Source: Gemmatimonadota bacterium
GTDB taxonomy: Bacteria > Gemmatimonadota > Gemmatimonadetes > Longimicrobiales > RSA9
Direction of reading: 5' to 3'
Assembly (NCBI GenBank): GCA_019689775.1
Contig: JADGGV010000207.1
Coordinates: forward strand, 1 to 7,175
Length of the DNA: 7,175 nt
Shown here: positions 1 through 6,092 of the stretch, in pieces
Numbering within the stretch: position 1 is the stretch's first letter
How the letters are laid out: each line of letters starts with the position of its first letter
Notes under the pieces: generated by a model
Databases searched by the model: none
What the model saw: only the letters and a program-made list of their open reading frames with translations
What the model was told of the DNA's origin: nothing
Program-made: the position numbers and the translations under genes

Positions 1-30
1 GGGCGCGGGCCGGTCGACCGGTCCGCGCCC
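1..30 (-). terminator. Palindromic hairpin downstream of the prolyl oligopeptidase gene
   Basis: The first 30 bases are an almost perfect palindrome: positions 1-13 pair with 18-30 around a TCGA centre, with one imperfect pair (positions 9 and 22). It begins 11 bases past the stop codon of the minus-strand peptidase gene, the usual place for a factor-independent terminator. In the minus-strand RNA the imperfect pair is A-C; in plus-strand RNA it would be a G-U wobble. The T-run that should follow on the minus strand would lie outside the window, so terminator function is inferred from stem strength and position only. Confidence 0.5.
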
Positions 31-40
31 CCGGGTGCCG

Positions 41-2197
41 CTAGGGCCGCATCCCGACGTGCTCCGCCGTGAACGCCCACTGGTCGGCGAGCTCGGCGAT
101 GCGCTTGTCGGTGGGGCGGTAGCCGTGCGAGCCCTGGGTCTCGACGCGGATGAGGATCGGGTTGTCGCAGTTCGGCACCGTCGACTGCGCGGCCTGCATC
201 GCCGCGGTGAACTTGAACGAGTGGCTCGGGACGACCCGGTCGTCGTGGTCGGCGGTGGTGACGAGCGTCGCCGGGTAGCAGACGCCCGGCCTGACGTTGT
301 GCACGGGCGAGTACTTGATGAGGTAGCTGAATTGCGTCGAGTCGGCGGAGGAGCCGTACTCCGTGGTCCACGCGCCGCCGCCGGTGAAGAGGTGGTAGCG
401 GAGCATGTCCATGACGCCGACGGCGGGGAGCGCGACGGCGAAGAGGTCGGGGCGCTGCTCCTCGACGGCGCCGACGAGGAGCCCGCCGTTGGAGCCGCCC
501 ATCATGGCGAGCTTCGCCGGCGTCGTGTAGCGCTCCTTCACCAGGTACTCGGCGGCGGCGATGAAGTCGTCGAAGACGTTCTGCTTCTTCTCGAACATCC
601 CCGCCTGATGCCAGGCCTCGCCGTACTCGCTGCCGCCGCGCATGCTCGCGGTCGCCCAGATGCCGCCGCGCTCGAGCCAGGCGATGACGTCGGGGCGGAA
701 GCTGGGCGTCGTGCTGATGTCGAAGCCGCCGTAGCCGTAGAGCATGGCGGGGTGCGAGCCGTCCAGCGCGAGGCCCTTCTTCAGGGTGATGAAGACGGGG
801 ACGCGCGTGCCGTCCTTCGAGGTCGCGAAGACCCGGCGCGTCTCGAAGTCGCTCGGATCGAAGGCCGCGAGCTTCGGCGCCTCGAACGGCGTGCTGCGCC
901 CGGTCGCCGGGTCGTAGTGGAAGACGGTGGTCGGGTAGAGCGGCGAGGTGAACGCGTAGTAGAGGTCGGGGACGTCGCGGTCGGCGCTCAGCCCCTGGAC
1001 GCTGCCCAGGCCGGGGAGCGCGATCTCGCCCTGCTCCTTGCCATCCAGGCCGAAGAGGCGGAGCCTCGACGTCACGTCCTCGAGGTACTCGACCACGAGG
1101 CGGTCCTTCGTCATGGCGACGTTGGCGATCGGCGTCTTCCGCTCCGGCACGATCGTGCGCCACCGCTCCGGCGTCGCCAGGTCGAAGGCGACGATCTGCA
1201 CGTTCGGCGCGCCGCGGTCGGTCCCTAGGTACACGGTGCTGCCGACGTTGCCGATCGGGCCGTAGGCCGCGTCGCCCTTGTCGAACAGCGGCCGGATCGG
1301 CGCGTCCACCTTCGGGTGCAGCGGGTCGCCGAGGTCGGCGTAGTAGAGCCGGTTCTGCGCCTCGGTGCCGCGGTTCACGAAGATGAAGAGGTAGCGGCCG
1401 TCGTCCGTCACGTTGGCGCCGACGAACCAGTCGGGGTGGTCCGGGCGCTCGTAGATCAGCACGTCGGCGGACTGCGGCGTGCCGAGGCGGTGGTAGTAGA
1501 TCTTCTGGTCGTGGATCGCGTTCTGGAGCTGCTTGCCCGGCTCGGGTTCCGGGAAGCGGGAGTAGTAGAAGCCGGCGCCGTCCTTCGTCCAGCTCACCCC
1601 GCCGCCCTTCAGCCAGCGGATCGTGTCCGGGAGCTGGCGGCCGCTGTCCAGCTCGCGCACGAAGAGCGTGCGCCAGTCCGCGCCGCCCTCCGAGATGCCG
1701 TAGACGAAGTGCTTGCCGTCGGGCGCGGGGGAGAAGCCCACGAGCGCGAGCCGGCCGTCGGCGGAGAACGTGTTCGGGTCGATGACGACGCGCTCCGGCG
1801 CGCCCGGCGCCGCGCGCGTGTAGATCACGTTCTGCCGCTGGAGCCCGCTGTTGCGGCTGTAGAAGAGGCGGCCGGCGCGCCGTGTCGGGATGGACACCTT
1901 CGGGTAGTTCCAGAGCGCCGTGATCCGCTCCTTGAACCAGCCGCGCAGCGGCAGCTCGCCGAGGTAGCGCTCGGTGACGTCGTTCTGGGCGCGCACCCAC
2001 GCGGCCACGTCGGGGGAGTTCAGGTCCTCCATCCAGCGGTAGGGGTCGGGGACCTTCGTGCCGAAGTAGTCGTCGACGTGGTCGACGGTGCGCGTCTCCG
2101 GGTAGACGGGCGGCGCGTGGCGGAGCTGCGCCTGCGCCGCGGCGGGCGGCGCGAGCGCGGCGAGCGCGAGCACGAGCGTGCGACGTGTGGTCGGCAT
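41..2197 (-). CDS. Exported prolyl oligopeptidase (S9A family serine peptidase)
   Basis: The predicted 718-residue protein hydrolyses short peptides on the C-terminal side of proline. Residues 1-24 look like a Sec signal (Arg-Arg, then an Ala/Leu-rich core, then AQAQ), so it should act in the periplasm or outside. The N-terminal S9 propeller domain (about 30-440) opens with the family-typical VPDPYRWMED at 49-58. The alpha/beta-hydrolase domain (about 455-715) has the nucleophile Ser569 in GGSNGG, Asp652 in ADHDDRVVP with Arg654, and His691. Asp-to-His spacing (39) equals that of porcine prolyl oligopeptidase (Asp641, His680). Length fits the family, about 700 plus a signal. The frame stays open upstream to 2380, but the ATG at 2197 follows a good Shine-Dalgarno and starts the signal peptide. 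It is transcribed divergently from the amidohydrolase gene, 197 bases away. Nothing looks damaged. Confidence 0.96.
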   Translation of the reverse strand: MPTTRRTLVLALAALAPPAAAQAQLRHAPPVYPETRTVDHVDDYFGTKVPDPYRWMEDLNSPDVAAWVRAQNDVTERYLGELPLRGWFKERITALWNYPKVSIPTRRAGRLFYSRNSGLQRQNVIYTRAAPGAPERVVIDPNTFSADGRLALVGFSPAPDGKHFVYGISEGGADWRTLFVRELDSGRQLPDTIRWLKGGGVSWTKDGAGFYYSRFPEPEPGKQLQNAIHDQKIYYHRLGTPQSADVLIYERPDHPDWFVGANVTDDGRYLFIFVNRGTEAQNRLYYADLGDPLHPKVDAPIRPLFDKGDAAYGPIGNVGSTVYLGTDRGAPNVQIVAFDLATPERWRTIVPERKTPIANVAMTKDRLVVEYLEDVTSRLRLFGLDGKEQGEIALPGLGSVQGLSADRDVPDLYYAFTSPLYPTTVFHYDPATGRSTPFEAPKLAAFDPSDFETRRVFATSKDGTRVPVFITLKKGLALDGSHPAMLYGYGGFDISTTPSFRPDVIAWLERGGIWATASMRGGSEYGEAWHQAGMFEKKQNVFDDFIAAAEYLVKERYTTPAKLAMMGGSNGGLLVGAVEEQRPDLFAVALPAVGVMDMLRYHLFTGGGAWTTEYGSSADSTQFSYLIKYSPVHNVRPGVCYPATLVTTADHDDRVVPSHSFKFTAAMQAAQSTVPNCDNPILIRVETQGSHGYRPTDKRIAELADQWAFTAEHVGMRP

Positions 2198-2201
2198 CGT
2201 G

Positions 2202-2207
2202 TCCTCC
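2202..2207 (-). promoter_or_regulatory. Shine-Dalgarno fixing the prolyl oligopeptidase start
   Basis: On the minus strand this reads GGAGGA, four bases before the ATG at 2197. It decides the start: the same frame is open 183 bases further upstream, but that extension has no signal-peptide character and lies in the intergenic region. Confidence 0.75.
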
Positions 2208-2251
2208 GATGGACGGTGACGGGCGACTCCCCCGGGGCCGCCGGTCGCGGG

Positions 2252-2280
2252 TCGACTCGGCGGCGAACTGCCACTACATT
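2252..2280 (+). promoter_or_regulatory. Putative sigma-70-type promoter for the amidohydrolase gene
   Basis: TCGACT at 2252-2257 (4 of 6 matches to TTGACA) is separated by 17 bases from TACATT at 2275-2280 (4 of 6 to TATAAT). The -10-like box is one of the few AT-rich spots in the divergent spacer. Initiation near 2287 would give a leader of about 108 bases before the ATG at 2395. I could not pick a convincing promoter for the opposite gene; TTGATC on the minus strand at 2293-2288 is a possible -35 but lacks a good -10 at the right distance. Confidence 0.4.
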
Positions 2281-2394
2281 GGCGCGCGATCAACCATTCC
2301 CGCGAGCCCCGATCCGGCCGAAGTGCCCGGGCGCGACGGGCGGTCGGCCCGCACGCGCCGGCGGATCCACACCCTTCCACGCCAGGAGACCGGA

Positions 2395-3987
2395 ATGAAG
2401 AAGGTCCTCGTCGCGCTGTGCCTGCTGGCGGCGGCGGCCCCGGCGGCCGCCCAGACGGCCGCGCGGAGCGCCGCCGCCTACGACGTGCTGATCCGCGGCG
2501 GCCGCGTGCTCGACGGCAGCGGCAATCCCTGGTTCTACGCCGACGTCGGCGTCATCGGCGACCGCATCGCCGCGGTCGGCGACCTGAGCGGCGCGACCGC
2601 GAAGCGGGTCATCGACGCGAAGGGGATGTTCGTGACGCCGGGCTTCATCGACACGCACTCGCACGCCGGCCCGGGGCTCGCGACGGCGTCGCTGGCGCAC
2701 GGCCAGCCGCTGCTGGCGCAGGGGCTGACGACGATCTTCGCGAACCCCGACGGCGGCGGCCCCATCGACCTGGTGAAGCAGCGCGCGGCGCTGGAGAAGA
2801 ACCCGCTCGGCGTCAACGTCGCGCTCATGGTGCCGCACGGCAGCGTGCGGCGCGCGGTGCTCGGGATGAGCGACCGCGACCCCACGCCCGCCGAGCTGGA
2901 CCGGATGCGCGCGCTCGTCCGCGCGGGGATGCAGGCCGGCGCGTTCGGCCTCTCGGACGGCCCGTACTACGCGCCGTCCAGCTACTCGAAGACGGCGGAG
3001 ATCGTCGAGCTGGCGAAGGTGGCGGCCGAGTTCGGCGGCGTCTACACGAGCCACATCCGCGACGAGTCGGACTACAACGTGGGACTCGTGGCCGCCGTCG
3101 ACGAGGTCATCACCGTGGCGCGCGAGGCGAAGCTGCCGGGGATCGTCACGCACATCAAGGCGCTCGGGCCGCACGTCTGGGGGCTCTCAGACCACATCGT
3201 CCAGCGCATTGACCAGGCGCGCGAGCAGGGGATCCAGGTCTACGCCGACCAGTACCCGTACGAGGCCTCCGGCACCAGCATCACCGGCGCGCTCATCCCC
3301 CGCTGGGCGCAGGTCGGCGGCGACAGCGCGCTCATTCGCCGCATCGACGACCCCACGGAGCGCGCGCGCCTGCGCGCCGACTTGCTCGTCAACCTGGAGC
3401 GCCGCGGCGGCGCCGACCGACTCCAGTTCAGCGACTACGGGCCCGACCACTCGATCGAGGGGAAGACGTTGGGCCAGGTCGCCCGCGAGCGCAACATGGA
3501 GCCGGTCGACCTGGCGCTCGAGTTGCGCCGGAAGGGCGACGCCGGCCTCGTCTCCTTCAACATGACCGAGCACGACATCGCCACGTTCATGCGCCAGCCG
3601 TGGACGATGACGTGCACCGACGGCGGCCTCGTCGCCATGGACGACGGCGTGCCGCACCCGCGCTTCTACGGTGCGTTCCCGCGCAAGATCCGCAAGTACG
3701 TGATGGAGGAGCACGTCATCGACCTGCCGTGGGCCGTGCGCAGCATGACCAGCCTCCCGGCGGCCGTCTTCCACCTCGACGACCGCGGCTGGATCCGCCC
3801 GGGGATGAAGGCCGACATCCTGGTCTTCGACCCGCACCGCGTGCGCGACACCGCCACGTACGAGAAGCCGCACCAGCTCGCGGAGGGGATGGAGTACGTC
3901 CTCGTGAACGGCGGCATCGCCATCGACGGCGGGAAATTCACGGGCAACCGGACGGGGAGGGTGCTCAGCCGCCGGCCGGTGACGTGA
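2395..3987 (+). CDS. Exported D-aminoacylase-like amidohydrolase (N-acyl-D-amino-acid deacylase family)
   Basis: The predicted 530-residue protein is a metal-dependent hydrolase of the D-aminoacylase group, which releases D-amino acids from N-acyl derivatives. Residues 1-20 form a signal peptide (Lys-Lys, hydrophobic core, AAAQ). A small beta-domain start (YDVLIRGGRVLDG, 29-41) leads into the barrel. Metal-site motifs are H88-S-H90 in GFIDTHSH, His220 in TSHIRDE, His253 in VTHIKALG, and Asp409 in CTDGG. These match His67, His69, His220, His250 and Asp366 of the Alcaligenes enzyme as I recall them. The C-terminus (470-525) shows the closing strand motif KADILVFDP and a VLVNGG...TGNRTGRVL tail. 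The ATG at 2395 follows AGGAG at 2384-2388. The usual Cys ligand is not visible: the aligned position in ANPDGGG is Asp119. The exact substrate cannot be read from sequence; other N-acyl-D-amino acids or dipeptides are possible. Confidence 0.9.
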   Translation: MKKVLVALCLLAAAAPAAAQTAARSAAAYDVLIRGGRVLDGSGNPWFYADVGVIGDRIAAVGDLSGATAKRVIDAKGMFVTPGFIDTHSHAGPGLATASLAHGQPLLAQGLTTIFANPDGGGPIDLVKQRAALEKNPLGVNVALMVPHGSVRRAVLGMSDRDPTPAELDRMRALVRAGMQAGAFGLSDGPYYAPSSYSKTAEIVELAKVAAEFGGVYTSHIRDESDYNVGLVAAVDEVITVAREAKLPGIVTHIKALGPHVWGLSDHIVQRIDQAREQGIQVYADQYPYEASGTSITGALIPRWAQVGGDSALIRRIDDPTERARLRADLLVNLERRGGADRLQFSDYGPDHSIEGKTLGQVARERNMEPVDLALELRRKGDAGLVSFNMTEHDIATFMRQPWTMTCTDGGLVAMDDGVPHPRFYGAFPRKIRKYVMEEHVIDLPWAVRSMTSLPAAVFHLDDRGWIRPGMKADILVFDPHRVRDTATYEKPHQLAEGMEYVLVNGGIAIDGGKFTGNRTGRVLSRRPVT

Positions 3988-4010
3988 ACGGCGTGGAACG
4001 GAAAAGGCAT

Positions 4011-4276
4011 TAAACCACAGAGATCACAGAGGGCGCAGAGAAGGAAGGAGCGGGCGTCGCGGGGGGCGCGGGGGAGTTGGATCCGGGCGAAGTCGCCTCC
4101 GACGCCGGATAAGCGTCGATTGCGCGGGTGACCCGCATCCCACCGGTCCCGCTCCAAGTCCGGGATTCTCTGAGCGCTTTCACCGGCGGCCCGCGTCTCA
4201 CCCGGAGCCCCGCCGCCTGCGCCGCCCGGTCCTCCGTAACCTCCCTCCGTGTCCTCTGTGGTCTCTGTGGTTCAAA
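4011..4276. repeat. Paired inverted-repeat element, copy A (CACAGAG type)
   Basis: This 266-bp element fills most of the 344-bp gap between two convergent genes. The left arm (about 4011-4050) begins TAAACCACAGAGATCACAGA and is a degenerate 9-base tandem repeat of CACAGAGNN. The right arm (about 4231-4276) is its imperfect inverse complement, ending CTCTGTGGTCTCTGTGGTTC. The roughly 180-bp interior carries a 26-bp block (4081-4106) that recurs with two mismatches in copy B, and CCACCGGTCC at 4140-4149, also shared. A transcript from either side would fold the arms into a long stem. No open frame in it looks like a real protein. Similar paired arms are, to my knowledge, dispersed in many GC-rich soil bacteria. 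Apart from this element, 3988-4331 shows nothing I can name. Confidence 0.85.
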
Positions 4277-4331
4277 CGCCGTTCAAGCGCCCCGTCGGCA
4301 CCCCCGAAGGTGGATGAACGCCGCCCGCCTC

Positions 4332-4790
4332 CTACGGCACATTCACGATCGCCGTGTAGACGTACGCCGGCGGCGAGTCGGGGTCGTTGGGGCGGTGGTA
4401 GATGATGCGGAGCTGCGCGCGCCCCGGGCCGACGCCCTCGAAGCGCAGCGTCTGGACGACGCGGGCGTCGGGGCGGTCGCCGTACTGCACGTAGCTCGGC
4501 TTGCCGAGCTCGCGGACGACGCGCGGGTCGATCTGGTCGACCTCCCAGCGGTAGCCGGCGGCGAAGTCGGTCGTGAGCGTGACGGCGAGCTGCTGCCCCG
4601 GCTCGAGCGTGCGCTGCTGGCCGTTGTGGCGGACGTCCATGCGCACGGTGTAGGGCGGCGTGGGCTGCGGCGGCGGCGCCGGGAGCATCGCAGCCGTCGG
4701 CGGGCGCGGTGGCGTCTTGTGGGTCGCGCAGGCAGCGATCGCGAGCGTGGCCAGCGGGACCAGGACGCGGCTCCGGATCGGGAGAGGCAC
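4332..4790 (-). CDS. Lipoprotein with a degenerate chagasin-like (inhibitor I42) domain
   Basis: The predicted 152-residue protein starts at a GTG. A lipoprotein signal ends in the lipobox IAAC, making Cys21 the lipidated residue. A Pro/Ala-rich linker follows (about 26-46), then a compact beta domain (about 47-152). That domain resembles chagasin-family cysteine-peptidase inhibitors: EPGQQLAVTL (63-72), then DFAAGYRWEV (75-84) where the family has NPTTGY/F-W, and LRIIYHRPND (127-136) where it has Y-x-RPW. All three inhibitory loops are altered: TTG is AAG, RPW is RPN, and no GG pair is evident in the middle loop (about 104-112). The fold assignment is fairly good; inhibition of papain-type peptidases is doubtful. 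It converges on the amidohydrolase gene across repeat copy A and diverges from the desulfhydrase gene. Nothing in the window shows which peptidase it would meet. Confidence 0.78.
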   Translation of the reverse strand: MPLPIRSRVLVPLATLAIAACATHKTPPRPPTAAMLPAPPPQPTPPYTVRMDVRHNGQQRTLEPGQQLAVTLTTDFAAGYRWEVDQIDPRVVRELGKPSYVQYGDRPDARVVQTLRFEGVGPGRAQLRIIYHRPNDPDSPPAYVYTAIVNVP

Positions 4791-4794
4791 GGCG

Positions 4795-4800
4795 ACCTCC
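4795..4800 (-). promoter_or_regulatory. Shine-Dalgarno fixing a GTG start for the lipoprotein
   Basis: The minus strand reads GGAGGT, four bases before the GTG at 4790. This start puts a short basic stretch directly before the hydrophobic core and lipobox. The next upstream ATG (at 4892) would add 34 polar, Arg-rich residues ahead of the signal, which is implausible for a lipoprotein. Confidence 0.75.
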
Positions 4801-4990
4801 GGGGTTCGGTGCGCGACCGCCGCGCCGGTGGCGCGCGGTCCTACCGCATCCTCGCCGAGCCCGCGCCGCCGGTCCATTGGACGATGGGGCATGGGGCGAC
4901 GCGCGGCGCACGCGGCCGGCGCCCCCGGCGGACGGGGCCGGCGCGGCGCCGTGCGCCGATCCCGGCTGGCGCGGCGCGGCCCGCGGCCTC

Positions 4991-4996
4991 TACAAT
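4991..4996 (+). promoter_or_regulatory. Putative -10 box upstream of the desulfhydrase gene
   Basis: TACAAT (5 of 6 to TATAAT) is an isolated AT-rich hexamer in an otherwise extremely GC-rich spacer, and resembles the TACATT box at 2275-2280. No good -35 hexamer lies 16-18 bases upstream. Initiation 6-8 bases downstream would fall at 5002-5004, essentially on the A of the ATG at 5003, so the transcript could be leaderless. The rest of 4791-5037 is GC-rich with no other signal I can support. Confidence 0.45.
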
Positions 4997-5002
4997 CCCA
5001 TC

Positions 5003-5041
5003 ATGTCGCGATCGATCCCCGAACCGCTGAGCCGTCCATGA
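5003..5041 (+). CDS. Possible 12-residue upstream frame overlapping the desulfhydrase start
   Basis: ATG at 5003 opens the frame MSRSIPEPLSRP, which stops at TGA 5039-5041. That stop overlaps the desulfhydrase ATG (5038-5040) in an ATGA arrangement typical of translational coupling. The desulfhydrase start has no Shine-Dalgarno of its own, so coupling would explain how it is read. The peptide shows no attenuator features such as runs of one amino acid. It may instead be a remnant of an older, longer N-terminus of the desulfhydrase: removing one copy of the 11-bp repeat at 5028-5049 joins the two frames. Translation is unproven. Confidence 0.35.
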   Translation: MSRSIPEPLSRP

Positions 5042-5049
5042 GCCGTCCC
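5028..5049 (+). repeat. 11-bp tandem duplication spanning the desulfhydrase start
   Basis: TGAGCCGTCCA (5028-5038) is followed directly by TGAGCCGTCCC (5039-5049), identical at ten of eleven positions. The final A of the first copy plus the TG of the second make the desulfhydrase ATG. Because 11 is not a multiple of three, the duplication shifts the frame between the ATG at 5003 and the body of the gene. Confidence 0.85.
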
Positions 5050-6087
5050 ACGCCCGCCGACTTCACCCGCGCCCCGCTCCCGCGCTTTCCGCTCCTCCTC
5101 GGTCCGACGCCGTTGCACGAGCTGCCGGGGCTGCGCGCGGCGCTCGGCGGGCCGACCCGCTGCCCGCGCATCCTGGTCAAGCGCGACGATCTGGCGGGGC
5201 CGGCGCTCGGCGGCAACAAGGCGCGGAAGCTGGAGTACGTCGTCGCGGACGCGCAGGCGCAGGGCGCGACGCACCTCGTGACGGTCGGCGCCACGCAGTC
5301 GAACCACGCGCGCATGACCGCGGCGGCGGCGCGCCTGGCGGGACTCGGCTGCGTGCTCGTGCTGGAGTCGCCGTCGGAGTCGCCGGCGCGGGAGGGGAAC
5401 CTGCTCCTGGACCGGCTGCTCGGCGCGGAGGTCGTGATCGTGGCGCCGGGGCCGCCCGGCGTCGCGGAGAACCCGAACGAGGCCGCCGCCATCGCCGCCG
5501 CGATGGAGCGGATCGCCGCGGAGGGCGGCCGGCCGTATCACATCCCGGTCGGTGCGTCGGTGCCGCTGGGCGTGCTCGGCTACGTGGACGCGGTGGCGGA
5601 GTTGGAGGCGCAGCTCGCGGCGGCGGGCGCCGAGGCGACGCGCCTCTACTTCGCGGCCGGCTCGCGCGGCACGCAGGCGGGGATCGTGCTCGGCGCGCGG
5701 CTGCACGGCGCGGGCTGGACGCCGCACGGCGTCGCCGTCAGCCCGGGCGACCCGGAGAAGACGGCGCGCGCGGTCGCGCTGGCCGAGGCGGCCGCCGAGC
5801 TGCTCGGCAGCGACGTCGGCATCGCGCCCGAGGACGTGATCACGCACCAGGAGATGATCGGCGCCGGCTACGCGATCCCGACCGACGAGAGCCGCGCCGC
5901 GCTCCGCCTCCTGGCCCGGACCGACGCGCTCCTCCTCGACCCGGTCTACACGGCCAAGGCGATGGCGGGGCTGCTGCGGCACATCCGCGACGGGCACATC
6001 GCGCCGGACGAGACCGTGATCTTCCTCCACACCGGCGGCGTCCCCGCCCTCTTCACGGCCGCCATGGCGGCGGAGGGACAACATTAA
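5038..6087 (+). CDS. dcyD: D-cysteine desulfhydrase (PLP-dependent, ACC deaminase family)
   Basis: The predicted 349-residue cytoplasmic enzyme should convert D-cysteine to pyruvate, ammonia and hydrogen sulfide using pyridoxal phosphate. The PLP lysine is Lys61 in GGNKARKLEY. Ser88 lies in TQSNHAR, a glycine-rich cofactor loop in AAGSRGTQAG (206-215), and the active-site Tyr304 in DPVYTAKAM. Spacings between Lys61, Ser88 and Tyr304 equal those of ACC deaminase Lys51, Ser78 and Tyr294. The two positions reported to separate the activities (Glu295 and Leu322 in ACC deaminase) are Thr305 and Thr332 (HTGG) here, which favours D-cysteine desulfhydrase. There is no signal peptide and length is normal. 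The ATG at 5038 lacks a Shine-Dalgarno. An older start at 5003 may once have been in frame and would have added eight residues. Repeat copy B begins six bases past the stop. Confidence 0.9.
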   Translation: MSRPTPADFTRAPLPRFPLLLGPTPLHELPGLRAALGGPTRCPRILVKRDDLAGPALGGNKARKLEYVVADAQAQGATHLVTVGATQSNHARMTAAAARLAGLGCVLVLESPSESPAREGNLLLDRLLGAEVVIVAPGPPGVAENPNEAAAIAAAMERIAAEGGRPYHIPVGASVPLGVLGYVDAVAELEAQLAAAGAEATRLYFAAGSRGTQAGIVLGARLHGAGWTPHGVAVSPGDPEKTARAVALAEAAAELLGSDVGIAPEDVITHQEMIGAGYAIPTDESRAALRLLARTDALLLDPVYTAKAMAGLLRHIRDGHIAPDETVIFLHTGGVPALFTAAMAAEGQH

Positions 6088-6092
6088 CAACA

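Noticed and set aside
1..30. Palindrome as a recombination or attachment site
   Set aside because: There is no integrase, second copy or element boundary nearby; its place just past a stop codon fits a terminator better.
35..1228. 397-residue open frame on the plus strand opposite the peptidase gene
   Set aside because: It is Arg/Val/Asp/Glu-rich, has no domain or Shine-Dalgarno, and is the expected antisense shadow of a GC-rich gene.
2126..2197. Twin-arginine (Tat) export signal on the prolyl oligopeptidase
   Set aside because: An Arg-Arg pair is present (TRRTLVL) but the rest of the SRRxFLK consensus is missing, so an ordinary Sec signal is the simpler reading.
2185..2394. 70-residue upstream extension of the amidohydrolase frame
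   Set aside because: The ATG at 2395 has AGGAG at good spacing and begins a clear signal peptide; the extension overlaps the divergent promoter and the peptidase start.
1316..2398. 360-residue open frame on the plus strand opposite the 5' half of the peptidase
   Set aside because: It has low-complexity composition and no motif. It lies opposite an intact S9 gene and runs through the divergent promoter region.
2290..3174. 294-residue minus-strand frame opposite the amidohydrolase
   Set aside because: It is an antisense shadow with repetitive Arg/His/Val composition. The plus strand has clear family motifs and a signal peptide.
4011..4276. Short periodic repeats as a CRISPR array
   Set aside because: Units are 9 bp with no spacers, and the two blocks are inverse complements of each other; no cas gene is present.
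4128..5030. 300-residue plus-strand frame across repeat copy A and the lipoprotein gene
   Set aside because: It translates the repeat arm (LRVLCGLCGSN-type text) and the antisense of the lipoprotein, with no protein-like domain.
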